DNA of 64,000 nucleotides, from contig CYUG01000017.1 of assembly GCA_001403775.1 (NCBI GenBank), positions 496,599 to 560,598 on the forward strand, in the 5' to 3' direction. Numbering within the stretch: the stretch's first letter is position 1; each line of letters begins with the position of its first letter. Shown piece after piece: positions 1-8,280 of the stretch. A program made the position numbers and the translations under genes. The DNA is from Dermabacter indicis. GTDB taxonomy: Bacteria > Actinomycetota > Actinomycetes > Actinomycetales > Dermabacteraceae. The notes under the pieces are model-generated. The model did not search any database, was not told the DNA's origin, and saw nothing but the letters and a program-made list of their open reading frames with translations.

Positions 1-1147
1 GCTCACGTCGGGCCGCATCCACGTGGCACTGCCTGTGACCTGGATGCTCGCGGCGCACACGTGCTGCCCGGGTTCGTCGACGTCCACAGCGATGTGCTGT
101 CGCGAGATATCCGTCCACGGCCCGGTGTCGTTCTCGATCCCTCCTTCGCGGTTGCGTCTACGGGTGCCCGGCTTCGTGCGGCAGGCATCACTACCGCGTT
201 CCATGGCCTGGCCTTCCAGGAACGGTCGATCGTGGGAAGACCGATCGATTCTCCCGCAGCGTCCGAACTCTCGGGAGCACTCCGTCGCACTGACGACACC
301 CAAGTCGATCATCAGGTTCTGCACCGGCTCGATGTGCGCTGCGAATACGGACTTGCGCTGCTCACGAAGGAGTTGGAGTCATCGGAATCGGCACCTCAGG
401 ACGAGATGTGTGCACTGCATCCACAGGGGTCGAACGATGGTGATTCGTGTCTTCCGGGTGGACGAGTGCCCGTCGTGTCGCACGAAGACCACACGCCGGG
501 GCAGGGACAGTTCGCCGACCCAGCGAAAATGCAGAAGTGGCTGGTTGACAGCGATCGAATGAGTGACGACGACGCTGCTGATCATGTGGAATGGTGGCGC
601 AGCAGTCGTGACGAGCGCCTTGCTGTGCGTGACCGTACTCTGTCGTGGTTGGAGGGCTTGGTCCGGGCAGGTTCCATTCGACTTTTCGCCCACGATCTCG
701 CGACACCGGAGGAGGTGTCGGCGGCTGCCGACCGTGGCTGTAGTGTGGCGGAGTTCCCGACAACAGTCGCGGCTGCCCGTGCGGCCCGGGATCACGGGAT
801 TGCTCATCGTCGCGGGGGCACCGAACATCGTCCGGGGAAGATCTCACACCGGCAACGTACCGGCATCCGAACTCGCATCTGCGGGCCTGATCGACTCGTT
901 GGCTAGCGACTACATCCCCACATCGATGCTTCCGGGCGCACTGCGACTAGTGCGTGATGGAATTGCAACGCTTCCCCAGGCGGTGCGGCTCGTGACTTCC
1001 GGTGCAGCCGCCTGTGTGGGTCTTGACGACCGTGGCTCTCTGACCGAAGGACATCGAGCCGACCTGATCCTCGCCGACCTCACCAAGAGGTGGCCCTCCA
1101 CTCTCTCCCTCACAAGAGGAGTTCTTATTGGTGGGCGACCAAGATGA
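1..1147 (+). pseudogene. phnM: phnM-like phosphonate amidohydrolase, 5' truncated by window edge and frameshifted
   Basis: Reading frame 1 from the window edge gives LPGFVDVHSDVL, RAAGITTAFHGLAF, a DHTPGQGQF motif and AEFPTTVAAARAARDHG. These match in order the PhnM family (alpha-D-ribose 1-methylphosphonate 5-triphosphate diphosphatase of the C-P lyase pathway). Near base 790 the match jumps to frame 2 and continues as GAPNIVRGRSHTGNV, ASDYIPTSML and GHRADLILADL up to a stop at 1145-1147, so at least one frameshift separates the two halves. The stretch at about 390-480 is longer than expected and matches poorly, so there may be two compensating indels there. The true start lies upstream of the window. 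No other phn genes are visible downstream. I read this as a decayed gene, although a sequencing indel cannot be excluded. Confidence 0.75.
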
Positions 1148-1384
1148 GAGGATCAGCTGATCTCTGAGGTGGAGCAAGCTCACCCGCAGGGAAAGAGTGG
1201 GGGAGGGTGCAAAACGCGAGACGAGTCGTTCCATGTTGCTGTCTCATAGGGGGCTGTTCTGCGTCGGCCTACCGACCAACCTGCGCGTAACGCCGCACTC
1301 ATTCAGACGAACTGCACGATGTTGCCGTTCCTCAGAAACCACCCGCAAGAACGTCACCGGGCGGTGCCAGCTGCGGAAAGACTG

Positions 1385-1969
1385 TCAGAACTCTTGGCTC
1401 AGCAGCCATCTCTGCAATACGGCGGTGAGCCGTTCGGGCGCGTCGAAATGGATCAGGTGACCGGCCTCGGGCACGAGGTGCAGCTCGGAACCGGGAATGA
1501 GCTCTGCGAGTCGGTGGGCGCGGTCAACCGGGATCCAAGCGAACACTGCGGAGTTGTCGGCGACGATGCGGAAGAACTCCGAGCCCCGCGGGGCCAGAGC
1601 AACCACGTCGACCAGGGCCAATGAGTTGTATTCAGCGTGGTGAAGCAGGTGAGCGCGAAGGGCCACTGCGCCGCCGTAGTCGTGGGCGACCATGTGCGGA
1701 TCGGCCAGGCCCCAGTGATCGAGCAGATCCGCGAGCAACGCAGCCTGGGCGCTGAGCGAGACGTCCTGCCCGTCAGCCTTCGTCGATGTCCCATAGCCGA
1801 GCATGTCCCACAGGTGGACCGTGAAGTCAGCGCTCAGGGCGTCGGCCACAGGCCGCCACACGGCTGACGACCACGGGGTGCCGTGGCAGAAGACCACCGG
1901 CGGCCCCGACCCGTACCGCGACCACTGAACCTCATGACCATCGCGCCACACGAACGTCTCCTCGAGCAT
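1385..1969 (-). pseudogene. alpha/beta hydrolase with internal in-frame deletion
   Basis: The 194-residue product starts as a normal alpha/beta-fold hydrolase of the epoxide hydrolase/haloalkane dehalogenase type. It has an oxyanion motif CHGTPWSS, a nucleophile elbow AHDYGG (Asp nucleophile) and a C-terminal EAGHLIHFDAPERL with the catalytic His. Family members are usually 270-300 residues. Here the strand after the elbow (FFRIVADNSAVF) joins directly to WIPVDRAHRLAEL, which in intact relatives follows the catalytic acid. The cap domain and the acid appear to be deleted without breaking frame, at about base 1540. Activity is therefore doubtful. It lies alone between the broken phnM and an IS element, in a stretch showing general decay. 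Confidence 0.7.
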
Positions 1970-2155
1970 CTCACCATCATCACTGCACCAGCGGTTCGCG
2001 ACTACCCCCCCGTGCGCCGCCGGTCGGCGAGAAGACCGATGAAGCCGAGAAGAGGGGACGGGAACCAGGTGAGCGACTGTCGGGTCCCCGCGGAACCTGT
2101 ATCGAACGTTACGGCCGCCCTGCAGCCGCCTCCGGTGCTCACTCGTCGGTAAAGG

Positions 2156-2178
2156 GGCTCTTCATGAACGAGGGTGTA
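2156..2178 (+). repeat. Left terminal inverted repeat of the ISL3-family IS
   Basis: 23-bp terminal repeat that pairs with 3558-3580 with a single mismatch. Confidence 0.88.
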
Positions 2179-2267
2179 GTCGGTTGAGCGCGTCGGTGGC
2201 CGGGTAGGGGTCGAGGTCTCCCGGATGATGGAAGTTCTTCACGCTCGCCATCCCGAAAGACCTCGAC

Positions 2268-3574
2268 GTGCTCCACCCTACTTTCGCGACCCCTGACCTG
2301 ACCACGTTCTGCCGCCTCGACGAGCTCGGCCTCGTCGCCGTCGGCCAGCTGATCGAGCCGGATCGGGCCACGATCGAATGCCGCGTCGTCGAGGACGACC
2401 CGTGGTGTCGGAAGTGCGGTGTCGAGGGCGTGCCGCGGGACACGGTCACGCGTCGACTGGCGCACGAGCCGTTCGGGCACCGGCCGACGACCCTGCTGGT
2501 GCGGGTGCGCCGGTACCGGCCGGACACTGCCGGCGCACGCGGCGGCAGGACATGACGCGGGCAGCGGCGCCGCGTGCGAAGATCTCCCGCGGCGGCCTGG
2601 AGTGGGCGCTGCGGGGCATCGTCATCGACCACCTCACCGTCACCCGCGTCGCCGTAGGTCTCGGGGTGTCCTGGAGTGCCGCGAACGCCGCCGTCCTCGC
2701 GGAAGGCAAGCGGCGCCTGATTGACGACCCCGCCCGGTTCGACGGGGTCACCACGATCGGTGTCGACGAGCACGTCTGGCGACACACGAGGCTGGGCGAC
2801 AAGTACGTCACCGTGATCATCGACCTCACGCCCGCGAGGAACAAGACCGGGTCGGCGAGGCTGCTGGACATGGTCGAGGGCCGCTCCAAGGCGGTGTTCA
2901 AGCAGTGGCTCGCCGCCCGCCCTGCGGACTGGGCGAAGCGGATCGAGGTGGTCGCGATGGACGGCTTCGCCGGGTTCAAGACCGCTGCCGCCGAGGAACT
3001 CTCCGACGCCGTCCCCGTCATGGACCCGTTCCACGTGGTCCGCCTCGCCGGCGACGCGCTGGATGTCTGCCGGCGTCGGGTCCAGCAAGACACCACCGGT
3101 CACCGCGGGCTCAAGGGCGACCCGCTCTACAAAGCCCGCCGCACCCTGCACACCGGGGCGAGCCTGCTCACCGACCGGCAGCGGGCACGCCTGGACGCAG
3201 TGTTCGCGAGCGAGGAGCACGTCGAAGTCGAGGCGACCTGGGGCATCTACCAGCGCATCGTCGCGGCCTACCGGGAGCCCGATAAGAAGAAAGCGAAGGC
3301 GATGATGCAGGAGGTGATCGCTGCGATCAGCAGCGGCGTTCCCGCGGCGCTCGTCGAGGTCCGCAAGCTCGGCCGGACCATGAAGCAGCGGGCGGGCGAC
3401 ATCCTCGCGTTCTTCGACCGCCCCGGCACCAGCAACGACCCGACCGAGGCCATCAACGGGCGACTCGAACACCTCCGCGGCTCCGCCCTCGGCTTCCGCA
3501 ACCTCACCCACTACATCGCTCGGTCGCTGCTCGAAGCCGGAGGGTTCAGACCCGCGCTACACCCTCGTTCGTGA
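2268..3574 (+). pseudogene. ISL3-family transposase, frameshifted
   Basis: Frame 3 from a GTG at 2268 encodes the N-terminal zinc-binding and HTH part (CRVVEDDPWCRKCGVEG, then LLVRVRRYR) and stops at 2555. Frame 2 then continues RRQDMTRAAAPRAKISRGGL, GVDEHVWRHTRLGDKYVTVI, VVAMDGFAGFKTAA, VMDPFHVVRLAGDAL and SNDPTEAINGRLEHLRG, the ISL3 DDE domain, to 3574. In intact relatives these parts form one protein, so a one-base shift near 2520-2535 has split it. It falls in the RYRC..CG..WRQD zinc-finger region. The family is not known for programmed frameshifting, so this copy is probably dead unless supplied in trans. Confidence 0.82.
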
Positions 3575-3580
3575 AGAGCC
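3558..3580 (-). repeat. Right terminal inverted repeat of the ISL3-family IS
   Basis: 23-bp terminal repeat. Its reverse complement matches 2156-2178 at 22 of 23 positions. Confidence 0.88.
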
Positions 3581-3588
3581 GCTTTCTT

Positions 3589-5085
3589 TTAAGCGGAGCG
3601 CTCGGCCGAGGGCTCCGGTGTAATTGGGGCCGGGTGCCTGAGCGAAAGCAAGCCGCCGACCGCGAGCGTGACGAGCACGCCGAGCAGCGGATACCACTGC
3701 CACGCGATCCACACCTCGCCTACGACGTACTTCTCCATCACGAAGAAGAAGGCGTTCGTCGCAATCGCGCAGAGGAATGCAATGTTCGCATCGAGGGTTC
3801 GCGCGCGCTTGTTCACGATGCCGAGCACGAACGCGCCGAGCAGCCCGCCGTACGTGATGCCCGCGATGCCGAGGGCAAGGACCACGATGCTTCCCTCATC
3901 GCTGCGGAAGAACGTCGCCGGGAGAATGAACAGGAGGCCCCACACGACCGTCGCGATACGGCCCGTGTTGAGCTCGTCGGCTTTCGTCATGGGAGTACGG
4001 CGCAGCTTCGCGACGACATCCGTGACGGTCGAGGAGCTGAGCGCCGAAAGCGACGACGACAGCGTGGACATCGCCGCCGCGAGGATACTCGCGAGGAGCA
4101 AGCCCGAGATGCCCGCAGGCAGACCCTCAATGATGAACTTCGGGAAGATCTCGTCGTCGCGCGTGAGCCCGAGGTCAGCGGGGGTGGCATGGTGGTACCA
4201 ACCCCACAGCGCGAGCCCCACCACGAGGAAGATCGCAAACTGCACGACCACGACGAAGCCCGACGCGATGAGTGCCTTTTGCGCCTCCGCCTTCGTGCGG
4301 CATGCGAGCAGGCGCTGCACGATCAGCTGATCCGAGCCGTGCGAGGCCATCGCGAACACGGTGCCGCCAAGCAGCGAGGGAATGAGGCCCGACGCGCCGC
4401 TGATGGGGTTCTCGCCAAGGATAAACAGGTTCGTTTTTCCCGCCTCGACCGCATCGGTGAACCACGAGAAGCCGAGCGAGGAGCTCACGACGATGATCGC
4501 GAGCAGGCCGCCCGCGACATAGAGGCACATTTGCACCACGTCGACCCACACGACCGCGCGAATACCGCCAATGAACGTATAGAGGATCGTGACGACCGCA
4601 AGCACGACGATGATGACGAAGTAGTTCGTGTGCACCCCGAGCCCGTCGAGAATGATCTTGAGAGGAATGGCCGCAGCGAGAACGCGGACACCGTCGGCAA
4701 GAAGGCGCGTGAACAGGAACGTGACGCCCGCCGTGGTTTGGGTGGCCGAACCGAACCGCTTGCCGAGGTAGGCGTAGGCCGTGACCATTTCGCCGTCGTA
4801 ATACCGGGGGAGAAGGAGGTAGGCAACGATCACGCGGCCGACGATGTAACCGAAGCCGAGCTGCAGGTAGCTGATGTCGCCCACGTAGCTCATGACCGGA
4901 ATGCCGATCACGGTCAGCGCACTCGTTTCCGTGGCGACGACGCTCAGGCACACCGCCCACCACGGGATATCGCGCCCGCCGAGGAAGTAATCCTTGGCGT
5001 CCGATTGCTTACCGCTGAGCTTGAGGCCCAGCCAGGCGGTCGCGATGAGGTACGCGATCACCACCACGATGTCGATGACCTGCAT
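3589..5085 (-). CDS. Sodium:solute symporter (SSS family)
   Basis: 498-residue integral membrane protein with about 13 hydrophobic segments. It has typical solute:sodium symporter features: an N-terminal segment followed by DAKDYFLGGRDIPWWAV, the SVVATETSALTVIGIP stretch near the sodium site, and an alternation of segments ending in a charged tail (PEPSAERSA). It resembles the sialic acid/sugar branch more than proline or pantothenate carriers, but the substrate cannot be read from sequence. I chose the ATG at 5085 because AGGAG lies 5 bases upstream; an in-frame ATG 24 bases further out lacks this. The gene ends 8 bp from the ISL3-family IS, which may have removed its original terminator or downstream partner. 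Confidence 0.85.
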   Translation of the reverse strand: MQVIDIVVVIAYLIATAWLGLKLSGKQSDAKDYFLGGRDIPWWAVCLSVVATETSALTVIGIPVMSYVGDISYLQLGFGYIVGRVIVAYLLLPRYYDGEMVTAYAYLGKRFGSATQTTAGVTFLFTRLLADGVRVLAAAIPLKIILDGLGVHTNYFVIIVVLAVVTILYTFIGGIRAVVWVDVVQMCLYVAGGLLAIIVVSSSLGFSWFTDAVEAGKTNLFILGENPISGASGLIPSLLGGTVFAMASHGSDQLIVQRLLACRTKAEAQKALIASGFVVVVQFAIFLVVGLALWGWYHHATPADLGLTRDDEIFPKFIIEGLPAGISGLLLASILAAAMSTLSSSLSALSSSTVTDVVAKLRRTPMTKADELNTGRIATVVWGLLFILPATFFRSDEGSIVVLALGIAGITYGGLLGAFVLGIVNKRARTLDANIAFLCAIATNAFFFVMEKYVVGEVWIAWQWYPLLGVLVTLAVGGLLSLRHPAPITPEPSAERSA

Positions 5086-5189
5086 GAATACTCCTAGGGT
5101 GTGCGTCAACGAGGTCGAAGGGACACTGTGCGGCGCCGCTTACCAGGAGGTGCGCAACGCTGCGCGTGGAACCATCGTACGGGCAATCC

Positions 5190-5576
5190 CTAGTTTTTGG
5201 AAGAAAATTTTACGGTGGGGCCGATGGGGCGCTGAGCCCTCGGCAGTTTTTCCACGACAAGTAGATACGACTCCGTCACGAGTTCACGCACGAGATCCTC
5301 ATCGAGGCTCGGCCCCGGCGTAAGCGAAACCCAGTGCCGCTTATTCATGTGATACCCGCGCGAAATATCCGGATACATCTCCCGCAGCGCGATACCGTCA
5401 CTCGGTGCGGCCTTGAGCGTCACCATCTCCACACCCGTCACCTCGGTCTGCAGCATGAACACCTTGCCGCACAGCTTCCATACATCCCAATCCGGGCCAA
5501 AAGGCGCACCGACGCTCGTCGAGGGGAGTTCCGCGGCGCGTGCCGCGGCGAGCTCGAACAGTTGGTGGCCGTCCAT
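5190..5576 (-). CDS. MmcQ/YjbR family protein
   Basis: 128-residue protein of the YjbR/MmcQ family (double-wing, CyaY-like fold). It shows PFGPDWDVWKLCGKVFMLQ, VTLKAAPSDGIALRE, ISRGYHMNKRHWVSLTPG and a C-terminal LVTESYLLVVEKLP. Length matches the family (115-130 residues). AGAGG sits about 7 bases before the chosen ATG. The fold is associated with DNA binding but the cellular role is not established. It stands alone between the symporter and the CRISPR array, transcribed away from the array. Confidence 0.85.
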   Translation of the reverse strand: MDGHQLFELAAARAAELPSTSVGAPFGPDWDVWKLCGKVFMLQTEVTGVEMVTLKAAPSDGIALREMYPDISRGYHMNKRHWVSLTPGPSLDEDLVRELVTESYLLVVEKLPRAQRPIGPTVKFSSKN

Positions 5577-5762
5577 TCATAAGCCTCTTCTTGGATCGAA
5601 TACTTATGCTAGAAGTTTAGGGGATAGGTAGTGCTGAGCGCGAAACCGTTTCAGGAATATGCGGAGGATAAACGAGATGGCGGAATTACCCGAATTATTC
5701 CTTGATTTCGTTTCCGGGAAACCTATAACAGTGCGCCTCCGGAGATTAAATCCGTGATGGGG

Positions 5763-6945
5763 ATTTCAATCTCCCGAGAACCCCTGTAGACTTTAGTCGC
5801 GCGACGCTGTACCGGTACCTGGGTTTCAATCTCTCTCCCGAGAACCCCTGTAGACTTTCCCACGACCTGCACGCCACCCGAGGGGAGTTTCAATCTCTCT
5901 CCCGAGAACCCCTGTAGACTTTGTGAGTACAGCTCATCGGTGAACCAATGGTTTCAATCTCTCTCCCGAGAACCCCTGTAGACTTTCCCACTGAGAAGCC
6001 CTCTGAGCTTCACTGTTTCAATCTCTCTCCCGAGAACCCCTGTAGACTTTCCTGGCGAACGCTGCCCCCAGGGCGTGCGTTTCAATCTCTCTCCCGAGAA
6101 CCCCTGTAGACTTTTCGCGTAGCAGTGGTCGGTTGTCTCCCAGTTTCAATCTCTCTCCCGAGAACCCCTGTAGACTTTAGAAGGCAACACCAGCTTCGAC
6201 AACCCGGTTTCAATCTCTCTCCCGAGAACCCCTGTAGACTTTCGTCGTGCGCCACCCCAAGGGTTACTATGTTTCAATCTCTCTCCCGAGAACCCCTGTA
6301 GACTTTGGAGATCACGATGCGCGCCATCGAGGCGGTTTCAATCTCTCTCCCGAGAACCCCTGTAGACTTTTTTCCGTCGCAACCTCAAGCAGTGCAGGGT
6401 TTCAATCTCTCTCCCGAGAACCCCTGTAGACTTTCACGGTATGAGCGGGCGGCGGTGCGCGCGTTTCAATCTCTCTCCCGAGAACCCCTGTAGACTTTTT
6501 CGCGGCGCACACTGGACACGCCCAGAGTTTCAATCTCTCTCCCGAGAACCCCTGTAGACTTTGAAGAAACAGAAGACCGTGTTCGGTGGCGTTTCAATCT
6601 CTCTCCCGAGAACCCCTGTAGACTTTGAGCATCACGACGACCGTCGACACGTATGTTTCAATCTCTCTCCCGAGAACCCCTGTAGACTTTCCTCGCCTCG
6701 AATATCATCACCAGTGGCGTTTCAATCTCTCTCCCGAGAACCCCTGTAGACTTTCCTCACCGGCAACGCAATCACCCGAAACGTTTCAATCTCTCTCCCG
6801 AGAACCCCTGTAGACTTTCAGCACTCGCAAATCCTCCGGAGGGGCGTTTCAATCTCTCTCCCGAGAACCCCTGTAGACTTTCAAGCCGTTCACTTCGCAA
6901 ACCGTGCCAGTTTCAATCTCTCTCCCGAGAACCCCTGTAGACTTT
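5763..6945 (+). CRISPR. Type II-C CRISPR array: 18 full repeats plus one truncated, 18 spacers
   Basis: Eighteen identical 36-bp repeats start at 5823, 5887, 5951, 6015, 6079, 6143, 6207, 6271, 6335, 6399, 6463, 6527, 6591, 6655, 6719, 6783, 6846 and 6910. Each begins GTTTCAATCTCT and ends CCCCTGTAGACTTT. A first unit at about 5763-5794 lacks 4 bases of the CT-rich tract and its extreme 5' bases. Spacers are 28 bp, one is 27, and all 18 differ. The anti-repeat in the tracrRNA upstream of cas9 shows that crRNA is read on the plus strand, toward cas2. The worn repeat is therefore at the 5' end, and the fresh end lies next to cas2. Confidence 0.98.
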
Positions 6946-7007
6946 CTCAACCGGTGAAATTGCTGGTCAGGGATGGAAAACAAGGGCGGCGAAACTTACT
7001 CAGATGT

Positions 7008-7042
7008 GGTGCACGGAAGACCGGTTCAGCCTTCCGTGCACC
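7008..7042. terminator. Perfect 12-bp inverted repeat between CRISPR array and cas2
   Basis: GGTGCACGGAAG at 7008-7019 pairs perfectly with CTTCCGTGCACC at 7031-7042 across an 11-base loop. It sits where the plus-strand array and the minus-strand cas operon converge, so a bidirectional terminator is the simplest reading. There is no clear T-run on either side. It could also be part of the leader recognised during spacer integration. Confidence 0.5.
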
Positions 7043-7061
7043 ATTCGCGAAGGTGCTGTGC

Positions 7062-7382
7062 TCAGAAGAAAAGTGAGAGCTGTTCCGGAACAGGTTCTGG
7101 AGCCTTCTTCTCGACACCCTCGTAGTAAAGCGTATTGGCCCACTGCGAGTCGGCCACCTGGAGAATCCGAACATTACCGCCAGGCTGGATGTTGGCGGAT
7201 AAAACCTTCACGTCGAACTCCGAGGACGTCCGGTTGAGGTAGTACTTGACGTACACACTCCACTGCACCCGCTCGAATCCGTGGTCCTTCAGAAGGTTCC
7301 GGTACGTATTGGCCTGCCGACGCTCACTCTTCGTGTTCGTCGGCAAATCAAACATCACGAGCATCCACACAGGATCGGCCAT
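7062..7382 (-). CDS. cas2: CRISPR-associated endoribonuclease/integration subunit Cas2
   Basis: 106-residue Cas2 with the opening MLVMFDLPTNTKSERRQANTY, which carries the ferredoxin-fold first strand and conserved Asp, then GFERVQWSVYVKYY and a long C-terminal tail. Cas2 forms the bridge of the Cas1-Cas2 integrase that inserts new spacers. Its ATG lies 3 bases past the cas1 stop with TGAGGG directly before it, so it is translationally coupled to cas1. Length and position, last in a cas9-cas1-cas2 operon, are typical of type II-C. Confidence 0.95.
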   Translation of the reverse strand: MADPVWMLVMFDLPTNTKSERRQANTYRNLLKDHGFERVQWSVYVKYYLNRTSSEFDVKVLSANIQPGGNVRILQVADSQWANTLYYEGVEKKAPEPVPEQLSLFF

Positions 7383-7385
7383 CCC

Positions 7386-8264
7386 TCAGCTCCCGGACCA
7401 AACCGGAACTCGCAGGGACGAACTTTCACGTTCGACGAACTTACCGTAGGCCTGGCACAGATCAGCTACCTGCGTGCGAAGCCGAGGCCCGTTGCCACCG
7501 AACTGAAGCTCCAGAACTCCAGCGAGTGCTTTCTTCGAATCGCGATTGAGCTCGTCGAATCCGACTCTCACAAGCTCCACAACGGCGCTATCAACCGCTG
7601 GCCTAAACGGTTCGATGAGATCGTCGGCCAACGGAAATGGGTTGACAGCATTGCCGTGATGGATCCCGAGCCCTGGCAAAAGACCCGCTGCGCAAATCGA
7701 ACTCAGAACGCAGCCGCGCAGAATGGTGTACCCATAGTTCAAGGCAACATTGACGAAGTCGCTGGACTCTTGGCGGCGAGAAAACCCTGGAAGCACCCGT
7801 GACCAGTAGTACTTGGCTGCGGCTCCCTCAATGTTTGTGCTATCGCCCGGCTGTACGAGAGTAGAGAGCTCCTTGAGGTGCCGCGCATCCTTGATGTTGG
7901 CTACCTGATTCAACATGGCAGCCTGACCAAGCACCTTAGCGCGCACGATCCTGCGCCAGGCGGCGTCTTTCGTGCGCTGCTTTAAAGCGGCTTGTGCTCT
8001 CTGTCGTGCTCCGACACGCGAGGCCGGTGAAAAGTGCTGGAGGATGCCCACGGGAAGGTTTCGCCAGTCGCATACGACCACCTGCACGTCGAAGCGCTCA
8101 GCAGCGGCAACGAGACCATAACCCCACGTTGCCTTCTGGCCTAAAAGAATCGTTGCTACTGCATCGAGAGGGACGGGCGTATCGCCAATAAGAAGTGCGC
8201 CACGCTCATAACCCACGAATCCCTTGAATTCGAGGAGGTCTAAGACCCGCCACTTTGACGACAC
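7386..8264 (-). CDS. cas1: CRISPR-associated integrase Cas1 (type II)
   Basis: 292-residue type II Cas1. The metal-binding catalytic residues are visible as Glu in NIEGAAAKYYW (about residue 144), His in GLGIHHGN and Asp/Glu in PLADDLIEPFRP. The N-terminal beta domain includes the usual LVAAAERFDVQVVVCDWR stretch. With Cas2 it captures protospacers and integrates them at the array. I use the GTG at 8264, preceded by GGAGA at a suitable distance; the ATG just upstream is in another frame. It starts 16 bases after the cas9 stop, in one operon. Confidence 0.95.
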   Translation of the reverse strand: MSSKWRVLDLLEFKGFVGYERGALLIGDTPVPLDAVATILLGQKATWGYGLVAAAERFDVQVVVCDWRNLPVGILQHFSPASRVGARQRAQAALKQRTKDAAWRRIVRAKVLGQAAMLNQVANIKDARHLKELSTLVQPGDSTNIEGAAAKYYWSRVLPGFSRRQESSDFVNVALNYGYTILRGCVLSSICAAGLLPGLGIHHGNAVNPFPLADDLIEPFRPAVDSAVVELVRVGFDELNRDSKKALAGVLELQFGGNGPRLRTQVADLCQAYGKFVERESSSLRVPVWSGS

Positions 8265-8280
8265 GACAACATCTCCAAAT

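Larger units (their letters stand above)
2156..3580. mobile_element. ISL3-family insertion sequence, about 1.4 kb
   Basis: The element is bounded by imperfect inverted repeats at 2156-2178 and 3558-3580 that agree at 22 of 23 positions (left end begins GGCTCTTCATGAACGAGGG). It contains one transposase of the ISL3 type. Length and terminal repeat size suit this family, which normally makes 8-bp target duplications. The flanks here (ggtaaagg left, gctttctt right) do not match, so one flank has probably been rearranged since insertion. The right end lies 8 bp from the stop codon of the symporter gene. Confidence 0.88.

Noticed and set aside
2162..3511. 449-codon minus-strand ORF across the ISL3-family transposase
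   Set aside because: Shadow frame with no domain resemblance.
3571..5097. 508-codon plus-strand ORF opposite the symporter
   Set aside because: Its composition (Arg/Asp/Glu/His-rich) is typical of an antisense shadow in GC-rich DNA. The opposite strand encodes a coherent membrane protein with a good ribosome site.
6247..6813. Short repeated ORFs with SLPRTPVDF inside the CRISPR array
   Set aside because: They are translations of the CRISPR repeat and not genes.
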